A DNA stretch of 64,000 nt from an uncultured Pelagibacteraceae bacterium (GTDB lineage Bacteria > Pseudomonadota > Alphaproteobacteria > Pelagibacterales > Pelagibacteraceae). The translations under genes and the position numbers were made by a program. The stretch is taken from positions 62,001 to 126,000 of the forward strand of contig CACMDZ010000002.1 of the NCBI GenBank assembly GCA_902612575.1, written 5' to 3'. Positions 19,397-28,262 of this stretch are shown here, piece after piece (position 1 is the first letter of the stretch; the number at the start of each line of letters is the position of its first letter). Under the pieces are notes generated by a model that did no database searches, was not told the origin of the DNA, and was given only the letters and a program-made list of their open reading frames with translations.

Positions 19397-19912
19397 TTAA
19401 ATTTTCTCAATGTTTAAATTATCATTTGTAAAAACACATATTTCAGATGCAACCTTAATCGCTTTTTTAGCAACTTCCTCAGCAGATAAATCTGTATCCA
19501 TAAGTACTTTAGCTGACGCTAATGCATAATTTCCACCTGATCCAATTCCAATCACATCACCTTCTGGTTCTAAAACATCTCCAGTTCCAGATATGATAAA
19601 ACTTTTTTCTTTATCACCCACTGCCATCAAGGCTTCTAATCTTCTTAAATATTTATCTGTTCGCCAATCTTTAGCTAATTCAACAGCTGCTCTTGCAAGA
19701 TTTCCAGCATGTTTCTCCAACTTAGACTCTAATCTTTCAAATAATGTTAATGCATCTGCAGTAGATCCTGCAAATCCTGCTATCACATTTCTTTTCTCAA
19801 TCTTACGAACTTTATTAGCAGTTTTCTTAATTACTGTATTTCCCATACTAACTTGGCCATCACCAGCAACTACTACTTCATTGTTTTTTCTTATTAATAC
19901 TATTGTTGTCAT
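19397..19912 (-). CDS. hslV: ATP-dependent protease peptidase subunit HslV
   Basis: 171 aa, proteasome beta-like. The N-terminus [20 protein letters not shown] exposes the catalytic Thr after Met removal, and [15 protein letters not shown] and the [12 protein letters not shown] tail are conserved. It forms double hexamers capped by HslU, encoded immediately downstream. A 91-bp spacer separates it from divergent hisB. Confidence 0.96.
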   Translation of the reverse strand: MTTIVLIRKNNEVVVAGDGQVSMGNTVIKKTANKVRKIEKRNVIAGFAGSTADALTLFERLESKLEKHAGNLARAAVELAKDWRTDKYLRRLEALMAVGDKEKSFIISGTGDVLEPEGDVIGIGSGGNYALASAKVLMDTDLSAEEVAKKAIKVASEICVFTNDNLNIEKI

Positions 19913-19931
19913 GGAATATAGATGGATACTA

Positions 19932-19962
19932 AATTCTAGAGTTCAAGACCAAGGCTAGAATT
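19932..19962. repeat. 8-bp inverted repeat in the hslV/hisB divergent spacer
   Basis: AATTCTAG and CTAGAATT (19932-19939 and 19955-19962) form a perfect inverted repeat with a 15-bp loop. It lies midway between the two divergent starts, so an operator or transcript hairpin is possible. No known regulator site is recognised. Confidence 0.35.
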
Positions 19963-20003
19963 ATTGCCATAATTGAATAATAGATATATACCTTTTTCAA
20001 ATT

Positions 20004-20594
20004 ATGAAACGTAAAGCCAAAATTAGTAGAAAAACAAAAGAGACCAACATCAGCGTTGATTTAAATATAGATGGTAAGGGTAAGTACAAAGTTGACACAG
20101 GTATAGGTTTTTTAAATCACATGCTTGAGCAATTATCAAAACACTCTTCCATGGATATGATTATTAAAGCTAAAGGTGATACGCACATTGATCTTCACCA
20201 CACAACTGAGGATACTGGAATTGCAATTGGTGAATGTTTGAAAAAAGCATCTAAAAAATTTGTTGGTATAAAAAGATATGCCCATGCAATGATACCAATG
20301 GATGAAACATTAACTAGGGTTGCAATTGATGTTTCAAACAGACCTTATTTAATTTGGAAAGTAAAATTGAAAGTAGAAAAATTAGGTGAGATGGACACGG
20401 AACTATTTAAAGAATGGTTCCAAGCTTTTTCACAAGCCGCAGGAATTACTTTGCACATTGAAAATATTTATGGTGATAATAGTCACCACATTATCGAATC
20501 TTGCTTTAAAGGGTTAGCTAGATCATTAAGAGCTGCTTTAGAAATGGATCCAAGAAATAAAACTACAATACCTTCTACAAAAGGTTCTTTATAA
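20004..20594 (+). CDS. hisB: imidazoleglycerol-phosphate dehydratase
   Basis: 196 aa, the monofunctional IGPD form. Metal-binding signatures are visible: [32 protein letters not shown] and [18 protein letters not shown]. It dehydrates imidazole glycerol phosphate in histidine synthesis. It is the first gene of a his operon interrupted by a methyltransferase gene. Confidence 0.97.
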   Translation: MKRKAKISRKTKETNISVDLNIDGKGKYKVDTGIGFLNHMLEQLSKHSSMDMIIKAKGDTHIDLHHTTEDTGIAIGECLKKASKKFVGIKRYAHAMIPMDETLTRVAIDVSNRPYLIWKVKLKVEKLGEMDTELFKEWFQAFSQAAGITLHIENIYGDNSHHIIESCFKGLARSLRAALEMDPRNKTTIPSTKGSL

Positions 20595-20599
20595 ATTTA

Positions 20600-21226
20600 A
20601 TGAATGTCACAATTGTTGACTACAATTCAGGCAATATAAGTTCTGTAATTAATTCCTTTAAAGAAGTTGCAAAAGATAAAGTAAACATTGAAGTAACAGC
20701 AGATCTTGCAACAATAAAAACTAGCGATAAAGTTGTATTACCTGGACAAGGATCTTTTAAGAGCTGTATTGATGGTCTCAATAGTATTAACGGCTTGATA
20801 GATACTCTTAATGAATTCGTATTAGAAAGCAAAAAACCACTTCTTGGAATTTGTGTTGGACTTCAAATGTTTGCAGATATTGGCTACGAAGAAGTTGAGA
20901 CAAAAGGTTTAGGATGGATTTCAGGAAAAGTATCTAAAATTGATAACCAAGGCGGTAAATTTAAGCTTCCACACATTGGTTGGAACGAAATTAATATTAT
21001 GAAAGATAGCAAGATTTTTAAAGGTATAGAAAATAACTCTCACATGTATTTTGTTCACAGTTATGAGTTTGTACCTGAAGATAAATCTGTAATTTTAGCA
21101 ACAACTGATTATTCATCTAATGTAGTTTGCGCTGCTGAAAAGGAAAATATTTTTGGAACTCAATTTCACCCTGAAAAGAGTGACAAAATTGGACTTAAAA
21201 TAATTAATAATTTTTTAAAACTTTAG
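20600..21226 (+). CDS. hisH: imidazole glycerol phosphate synthase subunit HisH (glutaminase)
   Basis: 208-aa class I glutamine amidotransferase: VVLPGQGSF, nucleophile Cys in LLGICVGLQMF (about residue 83) and catalytic His in FGTQFHPEKSD. It supplies ammonia to HisF, encoded two genes downstream. It lies 5 bp after hisB. Confidence 0.96.
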   Translation: MNVTIVDYNSGNISSVINSFKEVAKDKVNIEVTADLATIKTSDKVVLPGQGSFKSCIDGLNSINGLIDTLNEFVLESKKPLLGICVGLQMFADIGYEEVETKGLGWISGKVSKIDNQGGKFKLPHIGWNEINIMKDSKIFKGIENNSHMYFVHSYEFVPEDKSVILATTDYSSNVVCAAEKENIFGTQFHPEKSDKIGLKIINNFLKL

Positions 21227-21232
21227 AAAGAA

Positions 21233-22090
21233 ATGAAAAATATAGATTTGAGTCATTTAGTAGGTAAAGATATTTCAGTCGCTTTTAAAGAAGCTGAGGA
21301 GCTTTTTGAGCAAAATCTAGAGGGAAAAATTAATGCACACAAAATTTATAGCCATTTGATAGATCAAGTACCAAACGAATATTCAGAAAAGAAATTTCAT
21401 GTTTTAAGAGGTATTTTGAGAGAAAAAATCTGGAAATGTGAGAAAAATTTCTTTTGGAATGAAAAATTCTACTCACAAGCAGGACAAGATAAAATTATTA
21501 AAAACCACTTTTTCCAAAATTTAAAAAATGGTTTTTTTATAGAGGTAGGTGCATATGATGGAATTATTGGTAGCAATTGTTATCATTTTGAGAAATTTTT
21601 AAATTGGGAAGGAATTGCAATTGAACCATCTAATATTCAATATGACAAACTTAAAAGTAATCGAAAATGCAAGACCATAAATAAAGCGATAAGTGATGAG
21701 GTAAAGGATGTTGAGTTTTTAGAAGTTGTAGAAGGACTTACTCAAATGAGTGGAATTAACAATGAAAATTACACTGCAGTTGAATTAATAAAAAAAAGTG
21801 AAAAAAGTAAAACGAAAAAGTCCAAAATTACAACAACTACTTTTGAGGAAGAAATAAAAAGTGATATAGAAATTGATTATTTATCAATTGATATTGAAGG
21901 GGGAGAATTAGATTTACTAAAATCAGTCGATTTTAATAAATATCGTATCAAAGTAATTTCTGTAGAAAATAATGTTCCAGATAAATTTAATTATAATTCT
22001 TTCTTTAAATCGAAAAACTTTTCATTTTTTGACAGAATAGGACAAGATGAAATTTTTTATAACAACAATTATTTCAAACTTAATTTATGA
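21233..22090 (+). CDS. FkbM-family methyltransferase within the his operon
   Basis: 285 aa. After a ~100-residue N-terminal region of unknown role comes an FkbM-type SAM-binding core: FIEVGAYDGIIGSNCYHFEKF (motif I) and the DYLSIDIEGGELDLLKSVDF segment diagnostic of FkbM proteins, which O-methylate sugars, lipids or metabolites. It sits between hisH and hisA, overlapping hisA by 4 bp, so it must be co-translated with them. It has no known histidine-pathway role; the acceptor is unknown. It is distinct from the second FkbM gene at 35.2 kb. Confidence 0.85.
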   Translation: MKNIDLSHLVGKDISVAFKEAEELFEQNLEGKINAHKIYSHLIDQVPNEYSEKKFHVLRGILREKIWKCEKNFFWNEKFYSQAGQDKIIKNHFFQNLKNGFFIEVGAYDGIIGSNCYHFEKFLNWEGIAIEPSNIQYDKLKSNRKCKTINKAISDEVKDVEFLEVVEGLTQMSGINNENYTAVELIKKSEKSKTKKSKITTTTFEEEIKSDIEIDYLSIDIEGGELDLLKSVDFNKYRIKVISVENNVPDKFNYNSFFKSKNFSFFDRIGQDEIFYNNNYFKLNL

Positions 22091-22812
22091 AAATACTTCC
22101 AGCTATAGACATTAAAGACAAAAAGTGTGTGAGATTGATCAAAGGAGACTTTGATAACAAAACTGAATATCACATGTCCCCAGTTGAACAAGCTGGTAAA
22201 TATAAAGACCACGGTTTTAAAAATTTGCACATAGTTGATTTGGATGGAGCATTAACTGGAGAGACTGTAAACATTGATATCATTGAAGAAATTGTTGGTA
22301 AATTTGATCTTAAAATTGAAATAGGTGGTGGTGTCAGAAACTTTGAAAGCATTCAAAAATATACTGATGCAGGAGTTGAGAAAGTTATTTTAGGAAGTGC
22401 TGCAATAAAAGATAAAAATTTTTTAAAAGAAGCTTGTCAAAAATTTCCAGATAAAATTGCTTTAGGACTAGATGCTAAAGATGGTTATTTATCTGTATCT
22501 GGATGGAAAGAAAATTCTAACTTAAAGACTTTAGAATTTTTAAAGGATGTATATGATTATGGAGCTAGTAGATTAATTTATACAGATATTAATAGAGATG
22601 GAATGAAGTTAAGTCCAAATTTTGATGAAACAGAACATGTAGCTAATAATTCAAATTGTCCAGTCATTATCTCTGGAGGTGTTTCTTCAATAGATGATAT
22701 TAAAAAGGCCAAAGAATTAGGAAATAAAAATATTGAGGGAATTATCGTTGGTAAAGCCATATACGATGGTGATATTAAATTAGATGAACTTGCAAAAGAA
22801 ATAGATGCTTAA
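22087..22812 (+). CDS. hisA: phosphoribosylformimino-5-aminoimidazole carboxamide ribotide isomerase
   Basis: 241-aa (beta-alpha)8 barrel. [19 protein letters not shown] at the N-terminus carries the first catalytic Asp, and [16 protein letters not shown] the second. GGGVRN and ISGGVSS are the phosphate-binding loops. It overlaps hisF by 8 bp. Confidence 0.97.
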   Translation: MKILPAIDIKDKKCVRLIKGDFDNKTEYHMSPVEQAGKYKDHGFKNLHIVDLDGALTGETVNIDIIEEIVGKFDLKIEIGGGVRNFESIQKYTDAGVEKVILGSAAIKDKNFLKEACQKFPDKIALGLDAKDGYLSVSGWKENSNLKTLEFLKDVYDYGASRLIYTDINRDGMKLSPNFDETEHVANNSNCPVIISGGVSSIDDIKKAKELGNKNIEGIIVGKAIYDGDIKLDELAKEIDA

Positions 22813-23560
22813 AAATAGAATTATACCCTGTCTAGATGTTAAAAATGGAAGAGTTGTAAAAGGTATAAACTTTATTGATTTACAAGATGCTGGAGACCCA
22901 GTTGAGCAAGCAAAGATTTATAGTGATGGTGGAGCTGATGAAATTTGTTTTTTAGATATAACTGCCTCAAATGAAAATAGAGATACAATTTATGAAGTAG
23001 TTAAAGATACTTCTAAAAAATGTTTTGTACCTTTAACTGTTGGTGGTGGTGTTAGAAGTGTGGATGATATTAGCAAACTTTTAAACTGTGGGGCTGACAA
23101 GGTTTCAATTAATACAGCTGCAGTTCAAAACGCTGATGTTGTAGTTCAAAGTTCAAAAAAATTTGGTTCACAATGTATCGTTGTTGCAATTGATGCTAAG
23201 AAAAATGGAGACAAATGGGAAGTTTTTACTCATGGGGGTCGAAATAATACTGGAATTGATGCTTTAGAGTTCGCAAAAAAGATGGAAGAGAGCGGAGCAG
23301 GTGAGTTACTTGTTACATCAATGGATAGAGATGGTACTCAGGTAGGCTATGACATAGATTTGATGTCTAAAATTTCATCTATGGTAAACATACCCACAAT
23401 AGCATCAGGTGGGGTTGGGGATCTTGATCATTTAGTCGATGGCATCAAATTAGGCAATGCTAGCGCGGTTTTAGCAGCATCCATATTTCACTATGGAAAA
23501 TATTCTGTGAAAGAAGCTAAAGAATATCTGGACTCAAAAGGTATACCTGTTAGGATTTGA
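22805..23560 (+). CDS. hisF: imidazole glycerol phosphate synthase subunit HisF
   Basis: 251-aa barrel with the N-terminal [27 protein letters not shown] and [14 protein letters not shown] catalytic segments. It uses ammonia from HisH to make imidazole glycerol phosphate and AICAR. The AICAR product feeds PurH, encoded in this window at 44.2 kb. Confidence 0.97.
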   Translation: MLKNRIIPCLDVKNGRVVKGINFIDLQDAGDPVEQAKIYSDGGADEICFLDITASNENRDTIYEVVKDTSKKCFVPLTVGGGVRSVDDISKLLNCGADKVSINTAAVQNADVVVQSSKKFGSQCIVVAIDAKKNGDKWEVFTHGGRNNTGIDALEFAKKMEESGAGELLVTSMDRDGTQVGYDIDLMSKISSMVNIPTIASGGVGDLDHLVDGIKLGNASAVLAASIFHYGKYSVKEAKEYLDSKGIPVRI

Positions 23561-23561
23561 G

Positions 23562-23834
23562 ATGCTAAATACCCTAGAAAGTCTATTTAATCTTGCTCGA
23601 GAAAGAAAATCAGCTCCAGTTGATGGCTCTTATACCAATAAACTTTTGAGTGATAAATCTTTGAGCAAAGCAAAAGTGCTTGAAGAAATAAATGAACTTA
23701 TCGAGGCAGTTGAAAAAGATTCAAATAAAATCCATGAAGCAGCTGATGTATTTTATCATTTAATAATGTACCTTGAGGCAAATAATATAAAAATTGAAGA
23801 TGTAATGAGTGAATTAGATAAAAGAAAAAAATGA
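23562..23834 (+). CDS. hisE: phosphoribosyl-ATP pyrophosphatase
   Basis: 90-aa MazG-fold HisE. The metal-binding segments KVLEEINELIEAVEKDS and EAADVFYHLIMYLEANN contain the EExxE and ExxD motifs. It hydrolyses PR-ATP to PR-AMP. It starts 1 bp after hisF and overlaps the next gene by 4 bp. Confidence 0.95.
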   Translation: MLNTLESLFNLARERKSAPVDGSYTNKLLSDKSLSKAKVLEEINELIEAVEKDSNKIHEAADVFYHLIMYLEANNIKIEDVMSELDKRKK

Positions 23835-24769
23835 GCCATAAATTTTATAAACCTGCACGATCAAGATTACAAAGAAGTGAATTAGCAGTTCCAGGATCAT
23901 CTCCTAAAATGTTTGAGAAAGCCATGAATTCTCCTGCTGATTATGTCTTTCTTGATTTAGAAGATGCCGTTTCACCAAATGATAAAATTACTGCAAGAGC
24001 AAATGTTATTAAAGCTTTGAATGAAATGGATTGGAGAGGAAGTGGTAAAACTATTTCTGTTAGAATAAATAGTTTAGATACTCATTACATGTACTCTGAT
24101 TTAATTGAAATAGTTGAGCAAGCTGGAGAGAATGTAGATACGATTTTGGTTCCAAAGGCAGGAACAGCAAGCGATGTTTACATGGTTGATTGTTTATTAA
24201 CACAAATTGAAACAAATAAAAAATTAAAAAATAAAATTGGAATTGAATGTCTGATTGAAACAGCATTAGGTATGTCGAATATTAAAGAAATTGCAACTTC
24301 GAGTGAAAGATTAGAGGCATTGCATTTTGGTGTTGCAGATTATGCAGCAAGTTTGAGAGCGCGAACAACAGTTATAGGTGGGCTCAACGAAAATTATCCA
24401 GGAGACCAGTGGCATCATGGTTTATCTGAGTTAGTTATGACTTGTAGAGCATATGGAATAAGAGCAATTGATGGACCATTTGGAGATTTTAATGATCCCG
24501 ATGCTTATACAGCGGCTGCTAAAAGAGGAGCTGCAATTGGTATTGAAGGTAAATGGGCAATACATCCTTCACAAATTGAATTAGCAAACAATGTGTTTTC
24601 TCCACCAGAAGCAGAGGTTACTAAGGCTAAAAGGATCCTCGAAGAGCTAGAAAAGGCAGCAAATGAGGGAAAAGGTGCCGCTCAGCTTGATGGTAGGATG
24701 ATTGATGCTGCATCAGCTAGAATGGCTGAAAATATTGTAAACATCGATAAGTTAATCCATAATAAATAA
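23831..24769 (+). CDS. mcl: malyl-CoA lyase / HpcH-HpaI family CoA lyase
   Basis: 312 aa. The N-terminus RSRLQRSELAVPGSSPKMFEKA and FLDLEDAVSPNDK (Mg2+ ligand Glu/Asp) and VPKAGTASDVY match L-malyl-CoA/beta-methylmalyl-CoA lyases of the citrate-lyase beta superfamily; the insertion near GDQWHHGL is also typical. It cleaves malyl-CoA to glyoxylate and acetyl-CoA. The next two genes encode a malate-CoA ligase, which supports malyl-CoA over citramalyl-CoA as substrate. It overlaps hisE by 4 bp. Confidence 0.87.
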   Translation: MSHKFYKPARSRLQRSELAVPGSSPKMFEKAMNSPADYVFLDLEDAVSPNDKITARANVIKALNEMDWRGSGKTISVRINSLDTHYMYSDLIEIVEQAGENVDTILVPKAGTASDVYMVDCLLTQIETNKKLKNKIGIECLIETALGMSNIKEIATSSERLEALHFGVADYAASLRARTTVIGGLNENYPGDQWHHGLSELVMTCRAYGIRAIDGPFGDFNDPDAYTAAAKRGAAIGIEGKWAIHPSQIELANNVFSPPEAEVTKAKRILEELEKAANEGKGAAQLDGRMIDAASARMAENIVNIDKLIHNK

Positions 24770-24777
24770 ATAAAATT

Positions 24778-25941
24778 ATGGATATTCACGAATACCAAGC
24801 AAAAAAAATACTTTCAGATTTTGGAGTAACAATTCCAAGAGGTGGAATTGTGTATAGTCCAGAGAATGCCGAGAATAAGGCTAGAGAAATTGGTGGATCT
24901 AAATGGGTTGTAAAAGCGCAAATTCATTCAGGTGCTAGAGGAAAAGCAGGTGGAATAATTGTTTGTAATACCCCTTTAGAAGTTGCCCAAGCAACAGATA
25001 AATTACTTGGAAAAAAATTAGTTACAAATCAAACAGGTCCTGAAGGTAAAATAGTAAATAGAATATATATTGAGGAAGCAACAGATATAGAGCGAGAACT
25101 ATATCTTGGTTTGGTCTTTGATAGAAGTTCAGAAAGTATTATGGTGGTTGCATCAACAGAAGGTGGGATGAGTGTTGAAGAAATTTCAAAAGAGAAACCA
25201 GAAACTATAATAAGATCAAAAATTGAAGTTGCTGTTGGAATGCAAAGTTTCCAAGCTAGAGAATTAGCTTTTGGCTTGGGAATTGAACCTGATTTAATTA
25301 GAAGAGCATCTGAGACAATTATTGGATGTTACAAGGCATTTAGTGAATTAGATGCCACAATGGTTGAGGTTAATCCATTAGTTATTTCAAAACAAAAACA
25401 AATTTTAGCTTTGGATTGTAAAATGAGTTTTGATAACAATGCAATGTTTAGAAGAAATCAAGTTTCTGAACTAAGAGACAAAACACAAGAGGACTCAAAA
25501 GAAGTTTTTGCATCTGATAGAGGATTGAACTATGTAAGTTTAGATGGAAACATTGGTAATATTATAAATGGTGCTGGCTTAGCAATGGCATCAATGGACA
25601 TGATAAAACTAGCTGGCGGAAGTCCTGCTAATTTTTTAGACGTGGGTGGTGGAGCTACTCCAGAAAAAATAGTTAAAGCATTTAAGTTAGTTACAATGGA
25701 TGAAAAAGTAAAAGTAATTTTAGTAAATATTTTTGCTGGTATAAATAGATGTGATTGGGTTGCAGAAGGAATAGTAGAAGCTCTTAAAAAAATAGAAGTT
25801 AATGTTCCATTGGTTATCAGATTAGCAGGTACAAATGTTGAAAAAGGAAATCAAATTTTAAAAGAGAGTAAGATAAATTATATTGAGGCAAACACTTTAG
25901 AGGATGCAGCTAATAAAGCGGTTGCAGCCTTGAATAAATAG
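24778..25941 (+). CDS. mtkA: malate-CoA ligase (malate thiokinase) beta subunit
   Basis: 387 aa, SucC-like: N-terminal MDIHEYQAKKILSDFGV ATP-grasp domain, VVKAQIHSGARGKAGG nucleotide-binding loop, and a C-terminal GAGLAMASMDMIKLAGG CoA-ligase domain. Succinyl-CoA synthetase cannot be excluded by sequence alone. Position behind malyl-CoA lyase and the strong resemblance of the partner subunit to methylotroph MtkB favour malate as substrate. Confidence 0.8.
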   Translation: MDIHEYQAKKILSDFGVTIPRGGIVYSPENAENKAREIGGSKWVVKAQIHSGARGKAGGIIVCNTPLEVAQATDKLLGKKLVTNQTGPEGKIVNRIYIEEATDIERELYLGLVFDRSSESIMVVASTEGGMSVEEISKEKPETIIRSKIEVAVGMQSFQARELAFGLGIEPDLIRRASETIIGCYKAFSELDATMVEVNPLVISKQKQILALDCKMSFDNNAMFRRNQVSELRDKTQEDSKEVFASDRGLNYVSLDGNIGNIINGAGLAMASMDMIKLAGGSPANFLDVGGGATPEKIVKAFKLVTMDEKVKVILVNIFAGINRCDWVAEGIVEALKKIEVNVPLVIRLAGTNVEKGNQILKESKINYIEANTLEDAANKAVAALNK

Positions 25942-25944
25942 AAA

Positions 25945-26832
25945 ATGACAGTATTAATTGACAAAAACAGTAAGATTATTATTCAAGGTTTTACTGGTAA
26001 AATGGGCACTTTTCATGCCGATGAGATGATAAAGTATGGTTCTAATGTTGTAGGTGGAGTTACTCCAGGAAAGGGTGGTTCGAAACACCTAAATTTGCCA
26101 GTGTTTAACACAGTCAAGGATGCAGTCAGCGAAACTGGAGCAGATGCATCAATTTTATTTGTACCACCAGCTTTTGCAGCAGACTCAGCAATGGAGGCTG
26201 CAGATGCAGGAATAAAAACATGTGTAGCAATTGTAGATGGTATACCTTCACATGATATGATCAGAATTAAGAGATATATGAGAAGATACACTAAAAGTTC
26301 TAAAATGACTTTAGTTGGACCTAATTGTGCAGGGATTATTAGTCCAGGTAAGTCAATGTTAGGTATAATGCCAGGACATATCTACAAAGAAGGAAGAATT
26401 GGCATTATAAGTAGATCAGGAACATTAGGATATGAAGCAGCTCAACAACTTAAAAATTTAAATATTGGAGTTTCAACTAGTGTAGGTATTGGAGGAGATC
26501 CAATAAATGGTAGTTCATTTAGAGATATAATAGAGAAGTTTGAAACAGATGATGAAACAGATGCAATATTAATGATTGGTGAAATTGGTGGTCCCCAAGA
26601 GGTTGCGGCTGGAGAATTTGCTAAGGAAAATATGAAAAAACCAATTATAGCCTACATTGCAGGTTTGACTGCTCCAAAAGGTAGAGTGATGGGTCATGCT
26701 GGAGCAATAGTTTCAGCTTATGGAGAAAGTGCAATTGAAAAAGTTGAAATTTTAAAAGAGTGTGGAATTACAATTTCTAAAAATCCATCTGTTATGGGAG
26801 ATACAGTAAAAACAGTCTTAGAAAAAATGTAA
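25945..26832 (+). CDS. mtkB: malate-CoA ligase (malate thiokinase) alpha subunit
   Basis: 295 aa, SucD-like. The CoA-binding GFTGKMGTFHADEMIKYG differs from canonical SucD (TGxQGTFH), and the GVTPGKGGSKHLNLPVFNTV and IISPGKSMLGIMPGHIY segments are those I associate with MtkB of serine-cycle methylotrophs. The catalytic phospho-His lies in VMGHAGAIVS. It begins 3 bp after mtkA. Together with the lyase it interconverts malate plus CoA with glyoxylate and acetyl-CoA. Confidence 0.82.
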   Translation: MTVLIDKNSKIIIQGFTGKMGTFHADEMIKYGSNVVGGVTPGKGGSKHLNLPVFNTVKDAVSETGADASILFVPPAFAADSAMEAADAGIKTCVAIVDGIPSHDMIRIKRYMRRYTKSSKMTLVGPNCAGIISPGKSMLGIMPGHIYKEGRIGIISRSGTLGYEAAQQLKNLNIGVSTSVGIGGDPINGSSFRDIIEKFETDDETDAILMIGEIGGPQEVAAGEFAKENMKKPIIAYIAGLTAPKGRVMGHAGAIVSAYGESAIEKVEILKECGITISKNPSVMGDTVKTVLEKM

Positions 26833-26834
26833 TT

Positions 26835-27200
26835 ATGAGTTACGACGATAATAATATATTTGCCAAAATATTAAGAAATGAAATACCATGTGATAAAATT
26901 TATGAGGATGAATTTGTTTTGTCTTTCCATGATATTAATCCTCAAAAAAAAATTCATGCATTGGTAATTCCGAAAGGTAAATACATTGACTTAGATGATT
27001 TTAGTCAAAATGCGTCACCGGAGGAAATGGTTGGATTACTAAAAGGGATTAATGCTGTTGCAAAGAAATTAAATATATCAGTTGATTCTGGTAAAGGATA
27101 TAGAGCACTAGCAAACATAAGTGAGAATGGAGGACAAGAGGTTCCACATTTACATTTTCATTTGTTTGGTGGAGAGAAAATTGGTAAAATGGTCTCGTGA
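26835..27200 (+). CDS. HIT-family nucleotide hydrolase/transferase
   Basis: 121 aa. N-terminal IFAKILRNEIPCDKIYEDE and the C-terminal histidine triad HLHFHLFGG are those of the Hint/HIT family (adenosine phosphoramidase-like). It starts 2 bp after mtkB. Its substrate and link to the malyl-CoA genes are unknown. Confidence 0.92.
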   Translation: MSYDDNNIFAKILRNEIPCDKIYEDEFVLSFHDINPQKKIHALVIPKGKYIDLDDFSQNASPEEMVGLLKGINAVAKKLNISVDSGKGYRALANISENGGQEVPHLHFHLFGGEKIGKMVS

Positions 27201-27709
27201 TCATTAACGTAGACAGAAGTTTTTTAGAAATAAACTCATTAAAAAATCTAAATCGATCAAAGAGTCCTGGTCCTAACTTTAAAGTAAGTGAAGTTAATCC
27301 GCCTGATTTTCAACTTAACAAGTTTTTTTATAAACAAATTGGAAAAAAACACAGATGGATAGATAGATTGGTTTGGGAAGACAAAAAATGGATTGAATAT
27401 GTTGAAAATCCTAGGGTAAAAACCTTTGTTTTAATGGATAATACTAGCTTAGCTGGATATTATGAAACAATACGAGATGCTGATAATGATTATTCAGAGA
27501 TCGCATATTTTGGAATTTTGGAAGAGTATTTTGGAAAAAAATGTGGAGGTTATTTGCTATCCGAGGCTATTAAAAAATTATTTGATGAAGGTATAATAAG
27601 AGTCTGGCTTCATACCTGTACTTTAGACCATGAAAATGCAATTAAAAATTATCTTGCTAGAGGCATGAAAATTTTTAAATCTGAAAAAATTAAAATTGAA
27701 GTTAATTAA
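27197..27709 (+). CDS. GNAT-family N-acetyltransferase
   Basis: 170 aa with a GTG start overlapping the HIT gene's TGA. The GNAT fold is indicated by AGYYETIRD (beta4), EIAYFGILEEYFGKKCGGYLLSEAIKK (acetyl-CoA pyrophosphate loop, about 114-140) and VWLHTCTLDHENAIKNYLARGM (beta5-alpha4). The substrate is not predictable. The 3' end overlaps convergent lolA by 8 bp. Confidence 0.85.
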   Translation: MIINVDRSFLEINSLKNLNRSKSPGPNFKVSEVNPPDFQLNKFFYKQIGKKHRWIDRLVWEDKKWIEYVENPRVKTFVLMDNTSLAGYYETIRDADNDYSEIAYFGILEEYFGKKCGGYLLSEAIKKLFDEGIIRVWLHTCTLDHENAIKNYLARGMKIFKSEKIKIEVN

Positions 27710-28262
27710 TATACCTCTGAATAGAAAAAACCTTTTCTTCAACATCAATATTGGTTTTTATATCACTTATAAAAGTTTGAACTAAATTTTGATAAACGTC
27801 CTTAGTTTCCCAGCCAATTAAATCTAAACTTTTTTTATCAAAAAAAACTTTAACTAAGATTTTCTCATAGTTAAAGTTATATACATGATAAAATGGATAT
27901 GATACGTCTTCTTTAACCTCATCCATCTTTGAAATTAAGAATTCTTTATCAAGAATTATATTTAAAGGTGTTTTATTTAAAGGATATCTGTAATAATTTT
28001 TTATTTTATCAGAATTAATAATCAGTGATTTGCCATTTGAAACTAATATTTTATTATATATGTCGTCATATTCACATAAAATTTTTTTAGGATATGATAT
28101 AATACATTCTCCATATTCTATTTTATTATTATCTATTTTTTGAGAAAACTTAAATTTCAAAGAATTAATATTTTTAAAATGATTTATTATTTTTTGATTT
28201 GGAGTACCGTAAGCATTTAATGCAAAGAAAAAAACAAAAATAAAAATTAAACATTTTTTCAT
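27702..28262 (-). CDS. lolA: outer-membrane lipoprotein carrier protein LolA-like
   Basis: 186 aa. A signal peptide (KKCLIFIFVFFFALNAYG) is followed by the LolA pattern of an amphipathic helix containing INSLKFKFSQ, and by a half-barrel with GECIISYPKKILCEY and GKSLIINSD. LolA ferries lipoproteins across the periplasm. It overlaps ftsK by 4 bp; ftsK-lolA is a widely conserved pair, which reinforces the call despite low sequence complexity. Confidence 0.85.
   Translation of the reverse strand: MKKCLIFIFVFFFALNAYGTPNQKIINHFKNINSLKFKFSQKIDNNKIEYGECIISYPKKILCEYDDIYNKILVSNGKSLIINSDKIKNYYRYPLNKTPLNIILDKEFLISKMDEVKEDVSYPFYHVYNFNYEKILVKVFFDKKSLDLIGWETKDVYQNLVQTFISDIKTNIDVEEKVFSIQRYIN

Noticed and set aside
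24778-26832. Plain succinyl-CoA synthetase (sucCD)
   Set aside because: Possible by fold, but the gene pair follows malyl-CoA lyase and the alpha subunit has MtkB-type sequence; malate-CoA ligase preferred, not proven.
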